From Ascoidea asiatica (lineage: Eukaryota; Ascomycota; Saccharomycetes; Ascoideales; Ascoideaceae): a stretch of DNA of 64,000 bases. The position numbers were made by a program, and so were the translations under genes. The notes beneath the pieces are model-generated. The model saw only the letters and a program-made list of their open reading frames with translations. It ran no database searches and had not been told where the DNA came from. Positions within the stretch are counted from its first letter, which is position 1, and each line of letters opens with the position of its first letter. Shown piece after piece: positions 49,757 to 58,431 of this stretch. The stretch lies in contig BCKQ01000003.1 of the NCBI GenBank assembly GCA_001600695.1, positions 1,835,934 through 1,899,933 on the forward strand, read 5' to 3'.

Positions 49757-50941
49757 TTAATCCACTTTTTTTTTTCCGTAATAAGTAATGCCTCTAACAT
49801 AACCAAATAATACATTAGAAACAAAAATCCAAATAACCAATCCAAGTAAAGACTTAATAGATATTGGCTCAATAAAGGAGTTAATTATGTTACCAATAAG
49901 CTCTGCACCTAGAAGACTAGTTCCATAGAGAGACTCTGGGTCTTTTTGAATACATTTCTTCCATTGCAAGCAACGTTTTTCCAAAGCTGGGACTATTGTT
50001 TCGGGATTACATTTATTATCAATATAATTTTTAAGACATACCTCTTGATTAAGAATCATCTCCAATTTTTTGTTTTTTAAAGTCAAATCTATATCATTCT
50101 TTATTGATTTATACAAATTGATAAATATGTAAATAATAAAAGATGTTGTAATGATATTGAAGAATATTTGAATGTATGACGACACAACATAAGGAGTAAA
50201 ATGTTTTTGAGAGATTTCTTTCCATGGTGATGGTAAATATATATCCTTTTCTTTTCCTTCGATGACCTTTAAGTTTTTAGTTTCCCCAATTTCGATAGAA
50301 GAAGGTTTTGTAGATGTTGATAGTGATGCTGGTGTGTTATAGTAATTATTATGTATTTGAAATGAAACAGGATTTAAAAAATTGTGATTTTGAGGAAATG
50401 AGGTACTAAAAGATTTTGAACTTTCTCCAGGATTGAATTTTTTAGGAGATGGTACACCAAAAACAGCATTATGATTTTCTTGAGATTGAGCAATAAATCT
50501 AGAACTTGATTCATTATTTAGTTGATTGTAGATAGATAGTGGCTGAACATTCGAAGCATGAAAATTACCAGAGAAATTTTTTTCATCATCTGAGCCAGGT
50601 TCCTCTACAATAACATTTTCTTCTTGATATAAAAGCTCCTTCTGGCTCTCTTGCTCTTTCAGAAAATCTGTTTTATGTAGTGCCATTTTCGCACCAATCA
50701 ATGTCGGTGATAAAATATTTTTAGAAACATATTTTATAAGTTGAAGGTTTGATATATTGTTATTTTCATTATTTCCATCTTCCGATTCAATGGGTATATC
50801 ACCATATTCTGTCATTATAACATCTTCATCATCATAAAATGAATTCTTGGAACTTTCAATAGCTATCTCGGAAGTGTTGGTATCCTCATCGCTATTTATT
50901 GTAAGTTTTTCAATTAAATCTTCAGGGGATATAAGTGGCAT
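49757..50941 (-). CDS. BRL1: Nuclear-envelope protein Brl1/Brr6
   Basis: Brl1 and Brr6 are integral nuclear-envelope proteins needed for nuclear pore complex assembly and membrane lipid balance. The conserved C-terminal domain begins at SPWKEISQKHFTPYVVSSYI (about residue 222). It contains a first membrane span (IQIFFNIITTSFIIYIFINL), a lumenal loop with four cysteines (EVCLKNYIDNKC ... RCLQWKKC) that form the disulphide-bridged hairpin typical of the family, and a second span (LLGLVIWIFVSNVLFGYV). The N-terminal 220 residues are acidic and disordered. Length is 394 residues. Brl1 versus Brr6 cannot be decided. It shares a divergent promoter with CTF4. Confidence 0.88.
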   Translation of the reverse strand: MPLISPEDLIEKLTINSDEDTNTSEIAIESSKNSFYDDEDVIMTEYGDIPIESEDGNNENNNISNLQLIKYVSKNILSPTLIGAKMALHKTDFLKEQESQKELLYQEENVIVEEPGSDDEKNFSGNFHASNVQPLSIYNQLNNESSSRFIAQSQENHNAVFGVPSPKKFNPGESSKSFSTSFPQNHNFLNPVSFQIHNNYYNTPASLSTSTKPSSIEIGETKNLKVIEGKEKDIYLPSPWKEISQKHFTPYVVSSYIQIFFNIITTSFIIYIFINLYKSIKNDIDLTLKNKKLEMILNQEVCLKNYIDNKCNPETIVPALEKRCLQWKKCIQKDPESLYGTSLLGAELIGNIINSFIEPISIKSLLGLVIWIFVSNVLFGYVRGITYYGKKKVD

Positions 50942-51346
50942 TTATCAAAGAACAATAGTTTCTTATAAATAATTGTTTTTTTAAAGTATTCAAAGTTCTA
51001 ATTGAATTTAATTTCTTGTTAAAGTAGAAATTATTTCCATAACTGAATATGATAATATTCATGATTCGCTTTTCAACTAAAATGATCTAATTTTATAATG
51101 TAATGTTTTGCTTTGAAAATTGAACTTTAATGCCAACTTTATCGCCAGATGTTTGGAAGCGCTGAAATATCTTGACGCGTAAAGGAAAATTATTACGCGT
51201 GAAAATAATCAATTTAGCACAAATCAATGTAGATTTTCTCTGAAATGCTTTCAATCCAATAAAAATAAGTTAGGTATCTTAATTTTTCATATTGATTTAC
51301 AAAATGCTGAGAGAGAATATTAATAAACTGATTTTGTAAGATAAAA
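50942..51346. other. Divergent BRL1 / CTF4 promoter
   Basis: This 405-base shared promoter contains two ACGCGT boxes (listed separately) and AT-rich flanks. Confidence 0.55.
51175..51200. promoter_or_regulatory. Pair of MluI cell-cycle boxes (ACGCGT) upstream of CTF4
   Basis: ACGCGT occurs at 51175-51180 and 51195-51200, exactly 20 bases apart and about 150-170 bases before the CTF4 ATG. MCBs bind the MBF (Mbp1-Swi6) complex and drive G1/S expression of replication genes; Ctf4 is a replisome component. ACGCGT is otherwise nearly absent from this AT-rich window (one copy noted at 39337). Confidence 0.75.
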
Positions 51347-54300
51347 ATGGCAGATAGCGAACCAACAGTTCAGACAATTTCAGCACAAGGAAAAGTTTAC
51401 CCATTAGTCTCTTCCGATAACTCAAAAATATTAGTTTTAAAGCAAACTGGGGCTTTAAGAATTTTAGATTTCAAAAATAAATTTCAAGATCATGATGACT
51501 TGGAAATAATTGAGGATGCAACCTGCTTTGAGAACATATATTCAAATTCAGATTTTTCTTTTCATATTTCAATGATGGTAGGATATGGCGGAGAGCTAGT
51601 CGTTTATAAAATTTCTAACGACTTCAAAAATATTTTATCTGAAAAAAAAATATTTAGGAACATGGAGCCTTTGAGAGACTTAAAAATTTTAAGCTCATTT
51701 TCAAGTAAAGACACCATTTTTATCAAAATTGCGGTTGGTGGAGATAATTTGGACCTAAATATAATTTCTTTTTCGGTAAGTTCTGCAAATAAAGAAAATG
51801 CTATTGATAATATCAAAATACTAAAAACACAATTATCAGATACAATTCGTAACCTTTCTTATAATTCTGAATCTAGAATTTTATCTGTTGTATTGTCGAA
51901 TGGTGATATTCAATTTTTGGAGATCAACAATTCTTTAACTTCTAGTTCAGATACTCTCGATGATTCTAAACAAGACGAAATTTTGAAGCCTAAAGCTATT
52001 AAAACATTAAAAGGTTATTTTTCTAAACTTATATTTCAAGCAGGTTTAAATTTAGATGATGATGAATCTGAGGAGTTGACTGAGGATGATATAATTAAGA
52101 ACAACATTCAATGGAATCCTGAAAAATCAAAATCTTCCCAATTTGCTATCCCCTGTAATACTAGAGATATCAAAATATTTGATTCTGGAGACAATTATGC
52201 AAACATTTACACTTTAATAAATTGTCACGAATCTCCCATAATTCAAATCAAATGGTGCCCCTTTAACACAAGATATATTGTATCTGTTGGAATGGATAAT
52301 AAGCTAATTGTATGGGATTTGCAAACAAGAAAATCGTATTCTGTTAGAAATATACCAAGTGATTATAAAGTTTCTAACATAGAATGGAGTTTAGATTTTG
52401 AAAATCAGCTTAAGGTTAATTTGACTTTAGGTACCTATCAAGGTGATATTCTAGTATATTATTCCGTTATTGATGCTATTGCTATTCCTGATAGCTCTCT
52501 TTTGAAAGATCAAAAACAAAAAAGTTCTCTTGATTTTGATGATGATCTTTTCAGTGATATGGATTCCTTCACTGATGATATACCTAGCAATGAAAATTTA
52601 CATGCATCTTTAACTGATGATAATATTTTATATGAAAACTCTGAGAATTCAAGGAAAAGGGCAAGGGATTCAGAGATAGCTGATGAAAATATAAATGATT
52701 TCAGAGCCTCCAAGCGATATCAAGAAAATTTTATGGAGGTAGACCATCTTGAGGACGATGAATTTGACGATAATTTACAAATTGATGATGAGATACCTAA
52801 TGCCACAAAGTTGGACCCTACCTATTACTTCAAACCTTATTCTCCTGGTATATCACCCTGGATTAATAATAAAAGATATCTAGTTATAAATCCCATTGGA
52901 TATGTATGGAGTGAAAGATCTTCAACTGTCAAAGATAGTCAAAGAATAAACGTGGTATTTTCTCAATCTGTTGACAATAATATAATTCCACTAAGAAATT
53001 ATTCGTTTGTCGACAATAAGGGATTTGATTTAGCTTGTTTAAGTAGAACAGGGTTGTTATTAGCTAGATCTGCATACCATTCCAAAGATCCAAGAAATGA
53101 AGACTTTGTAACCGACTTTGAAAATATTCAAGATTCCGAAAACTATAAAGTTGCATTAATCTCTTTTAGGATTCATGACGATGATAGTGGATCTTGGGAG
53201 GCTCGTCTAGATATTTTCAATGATTTTAAGGTCAATAATCCTAAGATTTTTAGCAGTGATAATGATAAATTGAAAAATGTTTTCCATTTAATAAACAATA
53301 TTAACCATCAGGAATTTATTACTTCTATATCTTTGTCAAAAAATTTGATTTTCATTTTCACAAATAAAGGGTACACTAGAATTTTTACCAGATTTGGGTT
53401 ACTAAGTAGAATTGAAAAAGATTTACCAGTGATTGCCTCAATTGCTAATAGTAAAATTTTATTTACAATTGAATCTACTATGAAAGGAGAAGAGTTCTTC
53501 TATAGTATAAGAGATTTATTAAGTTCTTCCTCCTCGTACAAATTTCTTCAAAAAAATATTCCACTCCCTATTGAATATTTGCCAAACTATCTTTTAAATC
53601 AGCAAACAATAGGCGAATATGAAAACGAAATAGAGAAACATAATCAACAGGATAATGAAGATGATTTTGAATTTTTAAGACTTGAAAAACAGAGTGATAA
53701 AAAGAAAAATCAATACCCGGATTTTTACCTTAAGGGTTTGTTTTTCAGTAGCTTCAATGATCCTTGCTTAATAGATAATTCAAATAATATATATTGCATA
53801 ACTCGATGGAGAAAAAGTTTGCAAAGCACGTTGGTACCTCTTTTAAATTTCAATGACATATTAATTACAAAAGATAATTTGAAGTTTCTTCCAATAACTA
53901 TAAAAGATGACAACTTCCAATGTATACTTTTTAGAGATGCAGTAAATGATTACTTTGGTGGAGCCCCGTTGCCAATTCATACCGATATTAAGCTTAAAAT
54001 TCCAATATTTAATAATATCGATTTAAAAGCACTTAAAGAAAAAAGAAAAAAATCTAAAAAAGATGATTTTATTGTTGCTGGAGATGAAGAAGATGATTTA
54101 AATCTGGATATAAGCGATAATGATAGTGATAATGAAGATTTAATGGAAACAGAGGATATTAAAAAGCAAAAGGTATTAGAAGAAGATTTCATCAAAAATA
54201 AGATTCTTTCAGAGTTAATCAGTGAGTCAATATTGGCTCAACGTCAGTTTGAAGCTCAGGTTAAAAATAAAATTGTAGATTTTATTCGAAAAAAGAAAGA

Positions 54301-54661
54301 TGGCGAATTAGATTCGATTTTAAGTGGACCTAGATTTGATGTAAATGTTGGTGATCATGAAATTGATATTGAAGAAGAGACAGGTAATGTTCACTTCAAT
54401 GAAAAATTTTATGATGATATTGATACTGAAGATAATAGTAAAGATTTATTACGAGGCTTGAATGTTCTGTATGATAAGTGTATATTGAAAATATTTGCCC
54501 AGTATTGTTCAAATGATGACACCAGTAGAGCAATGGAAATTATAAAAGAAATAAAAGAGGATAAAGGATTAATTGCAGCTAGTAGAATCGCTGAGAGAAT
54601 GGAATTGAGTAGCATTTCTAATAAAATTGCGGAAGAAAGAGAAAGAAGAATGTTATTTTGA
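51347..54661 (+). CDS. CTF4: Replisome hub Ctf4 (DNA polymerase alpha-binding protein)
   Basis: Ctf4 is a trimeric hub that joins CMG helicase to polymerase alpha and supports sister-chromatid cohesion. The N-terminal ~400 residues form a WD40 propeller (repeats seen at SKILVLKQTGALRILDF, SPIIQIKWCPFNTRYIVSVG, NKLIVWDLQTRKS and LGTYQGDILVY). An acidic linker (about 400-490) carries a basic NLS-like SRKRARDSE. The SepB-type second propeller starts near 497 (YFKPYSPGISPWINNKRYLV) and the helical C-terminal bundle covers about 950-1104 (LYDKCILKIFAQYC, ASRIAERMELSSI). The length of 1104 is longer than S. cerevisiae Ctf4 (927) through acidic loops. Two ACGCGT boxes sit upstream. Its stop lies 10 bases from the stop of the opposing gene. 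Confidence 0.9.
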   Translation: MADSEPTVQTISAQGKVYPLVSSDNSKILVLKQTGALRILDFKNKFQDHDDLEIIEDATCFENIYSNSDFSFHISMMVGYGGELVVYKISNDFKNILSEKKIFRNMEPLRDLKILSSFSSKDTIFIKIAVGGDNLDLNIISFSVSSANKENAIDNIKILKTQLSDTIRNLSYNSESRILSVVLSNGDIQFLEINNSLTSSSDTLDDSKQDEILKPKAIKTLKGYFSKLIFQAGLNLDDDESEELTEDDIIKNNIQWNPEKSKSSQFAIPCNTRDIKIFDSGDNYANIYTLINCHESPIIQIKWCPFNTRYIVSVGMDNKLIVWDLQTRKSYSVRNIPSDYKVSNIEWSLDFENQLKVNLTLGTYQGDILVYYSVIDAIAIPDSSLLKDQKQKSSLDFDDDLFSDMDSFTDDIPSNENLHASLTDDNILYENSENSRKRARDSEIADENINDFRASKRYQENFMEVDHLEDDEFDDNLQIDDEIPNATKLDPTYYFKPYSPGISPWINNKRYLVINPIGYVWSERSSTVKDSQRINVVFSQSVDNNIIPLRNYSFVDNKGFDLACLSRTGLLLARSAYHSKDPRNEDFVTDFENIQDSENYKVALISFRIHDDDSGSWEARLDIFNDFKVNNPKIFSSDNDKLKNVFHLINNINHQEFITSISLSKNLIFIFTNKGYTRIFTRFGLLSRIEKDLPVIASIANSKILFTIESTMKGEEFFYSIRDLLSSSSSYKFLQKNIPLPIEYLPNYLLNQQTIGEYENEIEKHNQQDNEDDFEFLRLEKQSDKKKNQYPDFYLKGLFFSSFNDPCLIDNSNNIYCITRWRKSLQSTLVPLLNFNDILITKDNLKFLPITIKDDNFQCILFRDAVNDYFGGAPLPIHTDIKLKIPIFNNIDLKALKEKRKKSKKDDFIVAGDEEDDLNLDISDNDSDNEDLMETEDIKKQKVLEEDFIKNKILSELISESILAQRQFEAQVKNKIVDFIRKKKDGELDSILSGPRFDVNVGDHEIDIEEETGNVHFNEKFYDDIDTEDNSKDLLRGLNVLYDKCILKIFAQYCSNDDTSRAMEIIKEIKEDKGLIAASRIAERMELSSISNKIAEERERRMLF

Positions 54662-54671
54662 TTCAAAAGAG

Positions 54672-55355
54672 TTAATTCATATGAAATCCGGTAAAATTTT
54701 GAATAACATCTTCAATTTTTTTTTCTTGATTATTATCTTTGGACCTATATATTAGTTCATTTTTAGTAATATTAGATAAATCTTCGTAATCATTTTCAAA
54801 TTCTGCTTTAATTGTAAAAGCTTTTCTTAAATCAAATTTAATTATATTCTCATTGTTAGTGCATTGATAGTTTTTAGAATTTAAAAAATAAAAGGGAGAG
54901 TCTCTTGTTGCGTTAGAGAACTGAATATGATTTCCATTTGTTATTAATTTTGGCTTTAATTCATTTATTAGAAAACTATTTTCATCAAACTGCTGTTTTT
55001 CATCATTCTTGATTTTTATAAAGAGTTTTGAATATTCAATCAATCTAGGCATACCTTTGAGATTTTTTAAAGTTTTCACTAGCTCCTTCTTTTCGTTTTC
55101 TATTATTTTTTCATCATAATTAGAACTTTTGTTTTGCAAATTTGGCAATAGATTATATATTAACAAAAAGGAAGTATTTTTTATATCTGCATTATTTGAA
55201 AACATTTGCTGAAAACATAATAGGTGACCAAATTTTGTAAGACTTTTATAAATGTAATCTGTCTCTTGTATAAGAGAAGGTGAAATATTAAATCGTAATC
55301 TACATATAACTGATGATTTTAAATAATTCTTTAATAAATTTTGATAACCAATCAT
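54672..55355 (-). CDS. Protein of unknown function, probably mitochondrial
   Basis: This 227-residue frame begins MIGYQNLLKNYLKSSVICRLRF, a basic, amphipathic, acid-free start typical of mitochondrial presequences. The following segment ETDYIYKSLTKFGHLLCFQQ with SFLLIYNLL shows alternating strand-helix character reminiscent of an RRM-like fold, but no RNP motif is clear. A Lys/Glu-rich middle (YDEKIIENEKKELVKTLKNL) and the conserved-looking NGNHIQFSNATRDSPFYFL and FDLRKAFTIKAEFEND follow. I do not recognise a named family; a mitochondrial gene-expression factor is a guess. Its 3' end lies only 10 bases from the CTF4 stop, so the two transcripts must overlap at their 3' ends. Confidence 0.65.
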   Translation of the reverse strand: MIGYQNLLKNYLKSSVICRLRFNISPSLIQETDYIYKSLTKFGHLLCFQQMFSNNADIKNTSFLLIYNLLPNLQNKSSNYDEKIIENEKKELVKTLKNLKGMPRLIEYSKLFIKIKNDEKQQFDENSFLINELKPKLITNGNHIQFSNATRDSPFYFLNSKNYQCTNNENIIKFDLRKAFTIKAEFENDYEDLSNITKNELIYRSKDNNQEKKIEDVIQNFTGFHMN

Positions 55356-55713
55356 TATATATATATATTAAAAAAGTATTGATTTGAAGTTATTTTTTAG
55401 CAATTTTTAAGGATTTTGTTATCTGTTTCTAATTTAAAGCTAAACCGAGATTTCAATTGTGAAAAGTGCATTAACTTTATTGAAATCAGTATTTACTTAT
55501 GAAGTTTCTGAGATTATGGAGATTACAATTTTTAACCATACGAATTAGGTTAACACGGTGATGATATTAAATTTTATTTGAAAAGCACTGAGCTTACAAT
55601 AAAAATTATAATTATTTAAGGTATCTGATCAAAATAGCAAAACATATTGAAACATACCTATTTTTATAATAATCAAAAGTACAATTCTCTCTACTAATAC
55701 AATTAGTTTATCG
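55356..55713. other. Divergent promoter region between the unknown mitochondrial gene and THI80
   Basis: AT-rich, with a short (TA)n just upstream of the minus-strand gene. A CTACTAATAC followed by AATTAG near 55691-55706 resembles intron 3' signals, but spacing is too short and no donor was seen. Confidence 0.4.
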
Positions 55714-56676
55714 ATGGAAAAAGTTGTGGAAAATTCAGATTCTTTGTTTGAGATATATTTGCCGGAAGACTACAAGGAACAAAATATAAATTTGATAGAC
55801 TTAATTGGTGTATTTTCAAGAACAATCAAAAGTAAAACGAATTTTCATTCGCTATTGATTTTAAATCAAAAAATTGAATTAAGTTTTGAAATTTTTAAAA
55901 GTTTATGGGAAAAAACATCATTTCATGTTTGTGCTGATGGGGGAGCTAATCGATTACTCGAATATTTGAAAACTTTCAACAAAGAAAATACATTCATTCC
56001 TAATTATATCATTGGAGATTTGGATTCCATAACTTTATCAACCTCAAAATTTTACTGTAACAAAGGTGTGAATATAATAAAACAAACTACCGAATGGGCG
56101 CCAGATATTTTAAAAGCAATAAACTTATGCGAGTTAAGATTTCATGGCTTTTTGAATGATAATAAGTTTTTGGTACATTTGAATGAAATTGATGGAATCA
56201 TAAAGATGAGAAATAAGAAAATAACAAGTAAAGTTATAGAAAGATCAAAAAATTTTAATATGTTTTTATTGTGTGGAATTGGAGGTAGATTTGATCAAAC
56301 AATGCAAACCATATCTCAAGTCTATAAGCAGTATTCTGAATTTGGAAACGAAATCATCTTGTTCAATGAAGATGATGTTATGTTGCTAATTCCAAAAGGA
56401 ACAACTTATATCAAATATTCAGACTATTTAAAAAGTGATTTTAGATTCTCTGGTTTCAATTCAAACAGTCGAACCCTTTTTGGACCAAATTGTGGATTAT
56501 TGCCGATTTTTAAGCCTATAACAATAAAGGAAACCAGGGGATTGAAGTGGGATGTAAGAAACTATGAAACGTCGTGTGCAACAAAAATAAGCAGCAGCAA
56601 TGCTCTTTTAGCAAAGAACTTTGTAGTTTTGAACACAGACGAAGAGTTCATGATGAACATTGAATACTTTAAATAA
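55714..56676 (+). CDS. THI80: Thiamine pyrophosphokinase
   Basis: The enzyme transfers pyrophosphate from ATP to thiamine to make the cofactor TPP. Motifs: FHVCADGGANRLLEYL (about residue 70, Asp/Gly-rich active-site loop), IIGDLDSI (about 105, Mg-binding Asp), QTTEWAPDILKAI (about 130; other members often have S/T-T-D-F where this has A-P-D-I, with the Asp kept), and GIGGRFDQTMQTI (about 190, conserved GGRxDQ). The C-terminal beta-sandwich shows CGLLPIF and TRGLKWDVRN, the thiamine-contacting strand. At 320 residues it matches S. cerevisiae Thi80 (319). The ATG at 55714 is the first in frame. Confidence 0.93.
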   Translation: MEKVVENSDSLFEIYLPEDYKEQNINLIDLIGVFSRTIKSKTNFHSLLILNQKIELSFEIFKSLWEKTSFHVCADGGANRLLEYLKTFNKENTFIPNYIIGDLDSITLSTSKFYCNKGVNIIKQTTEWAPDILKAINLCELRFHGFLNDNKFLVHLNEIDGIIKMRNKKITSKVIERSKNFNMFLLCGIGGRFDQTMQTISQVYKQYSEFGNEIILFNEDDVMLLIPKGTTYIKYSDYLKSDFRFSGFNSNSRTLFGPNCGLLPIFKPITIKETRGLKWDVRNYETSCATKISSSNALLAKNFVVLNTDEEFMMNIEYFK

Positions 56677-57069
56677 ATATTTTTGCAAACTTTCAAACTT
56701 TCAAAACTTTCAAAAAGCACTTTTCCCAGCACTAAGCAGATCAAACTCGAAAGAAAAAAATAAAAAATAAAATGCACGTGTAGTTACATAATACTAATAG
56801 AACAGCCTAAATATTAGTGGCAAAAGTGTGGCGTATTGTGCGCGTGATCTAGGTTCCATTTTCGAAAACTGAAAAATATTTGAATTAATGCTAAAATAAC
56901 ACTAATGGTTGATGGTTAATGGTTAATAAGGATTAATTGTTACAATCAATTCATAAGAGTAGACTCGTCTTCAAGAAAAACTTAATGAAGATAATTATAA
57001 TATTCATATAATATAAAAGAAAGTGAAAGCGCATCATTAGCTAAAGCATAAAAGGTCATATATATTAAA
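56677..57069. other. Intergenic region upstream of RSM7
   Basis: This lies between two plus-strand genes. A GC-richer patch at about 56770-56860 holds CACGTG at 56775-56780 and a GCGCGTGATC stretch near 56840. No RNA gene was recognised. Confidence 0.45.
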
Positions 57070-57957
57070 ATGTCATTTGCTTTAATCAAATTTTCGAATC
57101 CCAAATTTATCCAAACTTGCACTAATCAACTTTTGCGAAGCTCAAATCGTCTTAATTCAACGCTTTCAGATAAATCCCAGAAAGATGTTTCTTTGGATTC
57201 TTTAAGTTCTTCTGAGAAATCGAGTGTTTCTGATGTTGAAATCAAAAATGTAACCGATATAAAAAAGTTTGATTTTGAAAATTTCAAAGCAAGGGAAGAC
57301 TTTAATATGGAAAGAGAAGTAGATGAATGGTTAGATGCTATAAAGGATTTAAGGACGAAATTCTCAGATCCAAACAAACCTTTTAATCCAGAAACTTCAT
57401 TAAATAATTCTTTATCTAAAACTTTTCAAAATGAGGAAAACACATTAAAGCATTCTGTTATAATAAATAATTCTAGATTTACACCAAATGAAGCTCAATT
57501 AAAAGAATACGAGGAAATTAATGGTTTAGAATTACCTAAGCTAAATGATGATGTTATTGAACATTGTACAAATTTAATAATGAAGCATGGAAAAAAACAA
57601 ACCGCTCAAAAACTATTTTCCAGAGCTTTATATCTTATCAAAATTCAATTAAGAAAAGATCCTGTTGAAGTTTTAAAAGACGTTCTAGAAAAATTGGCTC
57701 CATTAATGACAACAAAATCTTTCAAAAATGGTACTGCTAAATCTACTGTTTTGCCAATACCATTAACTACAAGACAAAGAAGAAGAACTGCTTTTTTTTG
57801 GTTACTTGAAGGTTCTGATAAAAGAAACTCAAGGGATTTTTCTGTAAGGTTAGCCGATGAAATCATAAGTGCACATGAAGGAAAATCTTCTGGTTTCCAA
57901 AGAAGAGTTGAATTACATAAACAAGCAATGGCAAATAGAGCTTATTTAAGACTTTAA
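57070..57957 (+). CDS. RSM7: Mitochondrial ribosomal protein uS7m
   Basis: uS7m nucleates assembly of the head of the mitochondrial small subunit. The C-terminal half is the S7 core: NLIMKHGKKQTAQKLFSRAL (about residue 175), RKDPVEVLKDVLEKLAPLM, a basic loop near PIPLTTRQRRRTAFFWLLEG, and the terminal FQRRVELHKQAMANRAYLRL. The N-terminal MSFALIKFSNPKFIQTCTNQ stretch through LLRSSNRLNSTLSD is a presequence. The region between (40-160) is acidic and Ser-rich. The 295-residue length is typical for yeast mitochondrial forms, which extend the 156-residue bacterial S7. Start at the first ATG. Confidence 0.93.
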   Translation: MSFALIKFSNPKFIQTCTNQLLRSSNRLNSTLSDKSQKDVSLDSLSSSEKSSVSDVEIKNVTDIKKFDFENFKAREDFNMEREVDEWLDAIKDLRTKFSDPNKPFNPETSLNNSLSKTFQNEENTLKHSVIINNSRFTPNEAQLKEYEEINGLELPKLNDDVIEHCTNLIMKHGKKQTAQKLFSRALYLIKIQLRKDPVEVLKDVLEKLAPLMTTKSFKNGTAKSTVLPIPLTTRQRRRTAFFWLLEGSDKRNSRDFSVRLADEIISAHEGKSSGFQRRVELHKQAMANRAYLRL

Positions 57958-58431
57958 GCTTATTTTAGATTATTGCTTGACTTTTTATTCGAATTAGTAT
58001 AGAGACTATATATAATGGTTACTGCACCTTGTAAATATAAAATTTAGATATAATACATCATAGAATATAATCTATAATCTGTAATCTATATTACATATAT
58101 ACTTTGAGAATAGTTTTTCTACTTTCAAATTTTTGAAAATAAAGCAATTAACATTTACAAAAATCGGGCCTAAAATATTAGTATTCCAATTTCTGTTAGG
58201 GAACAAACTTTCTTCAAATTAGCTTGATAAGAAAATAAATGCAGTTGAATAAAACCGAACATTAATGAATTTAGAAGATCTAAAAATTAATAAATTAAAA
58301 GCTTTCAAATTTTATACTTCAAATATTGATCAAATATGGCCAAGATAATAATGTTAAAGTATCGAATAAGAAATAAAAGTGTATTTGAAACTGTATAAAT
58401 AGTTTAACAAAGAGAACAACGAAAAATATTT
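57958..58431. other. Convergent 3' region RSM7 / ADE5,7
   Basis: AT-rich spacer with TATATA and TAATCTATA motifs. Nothing else is recognised. Confidence 0.45.
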
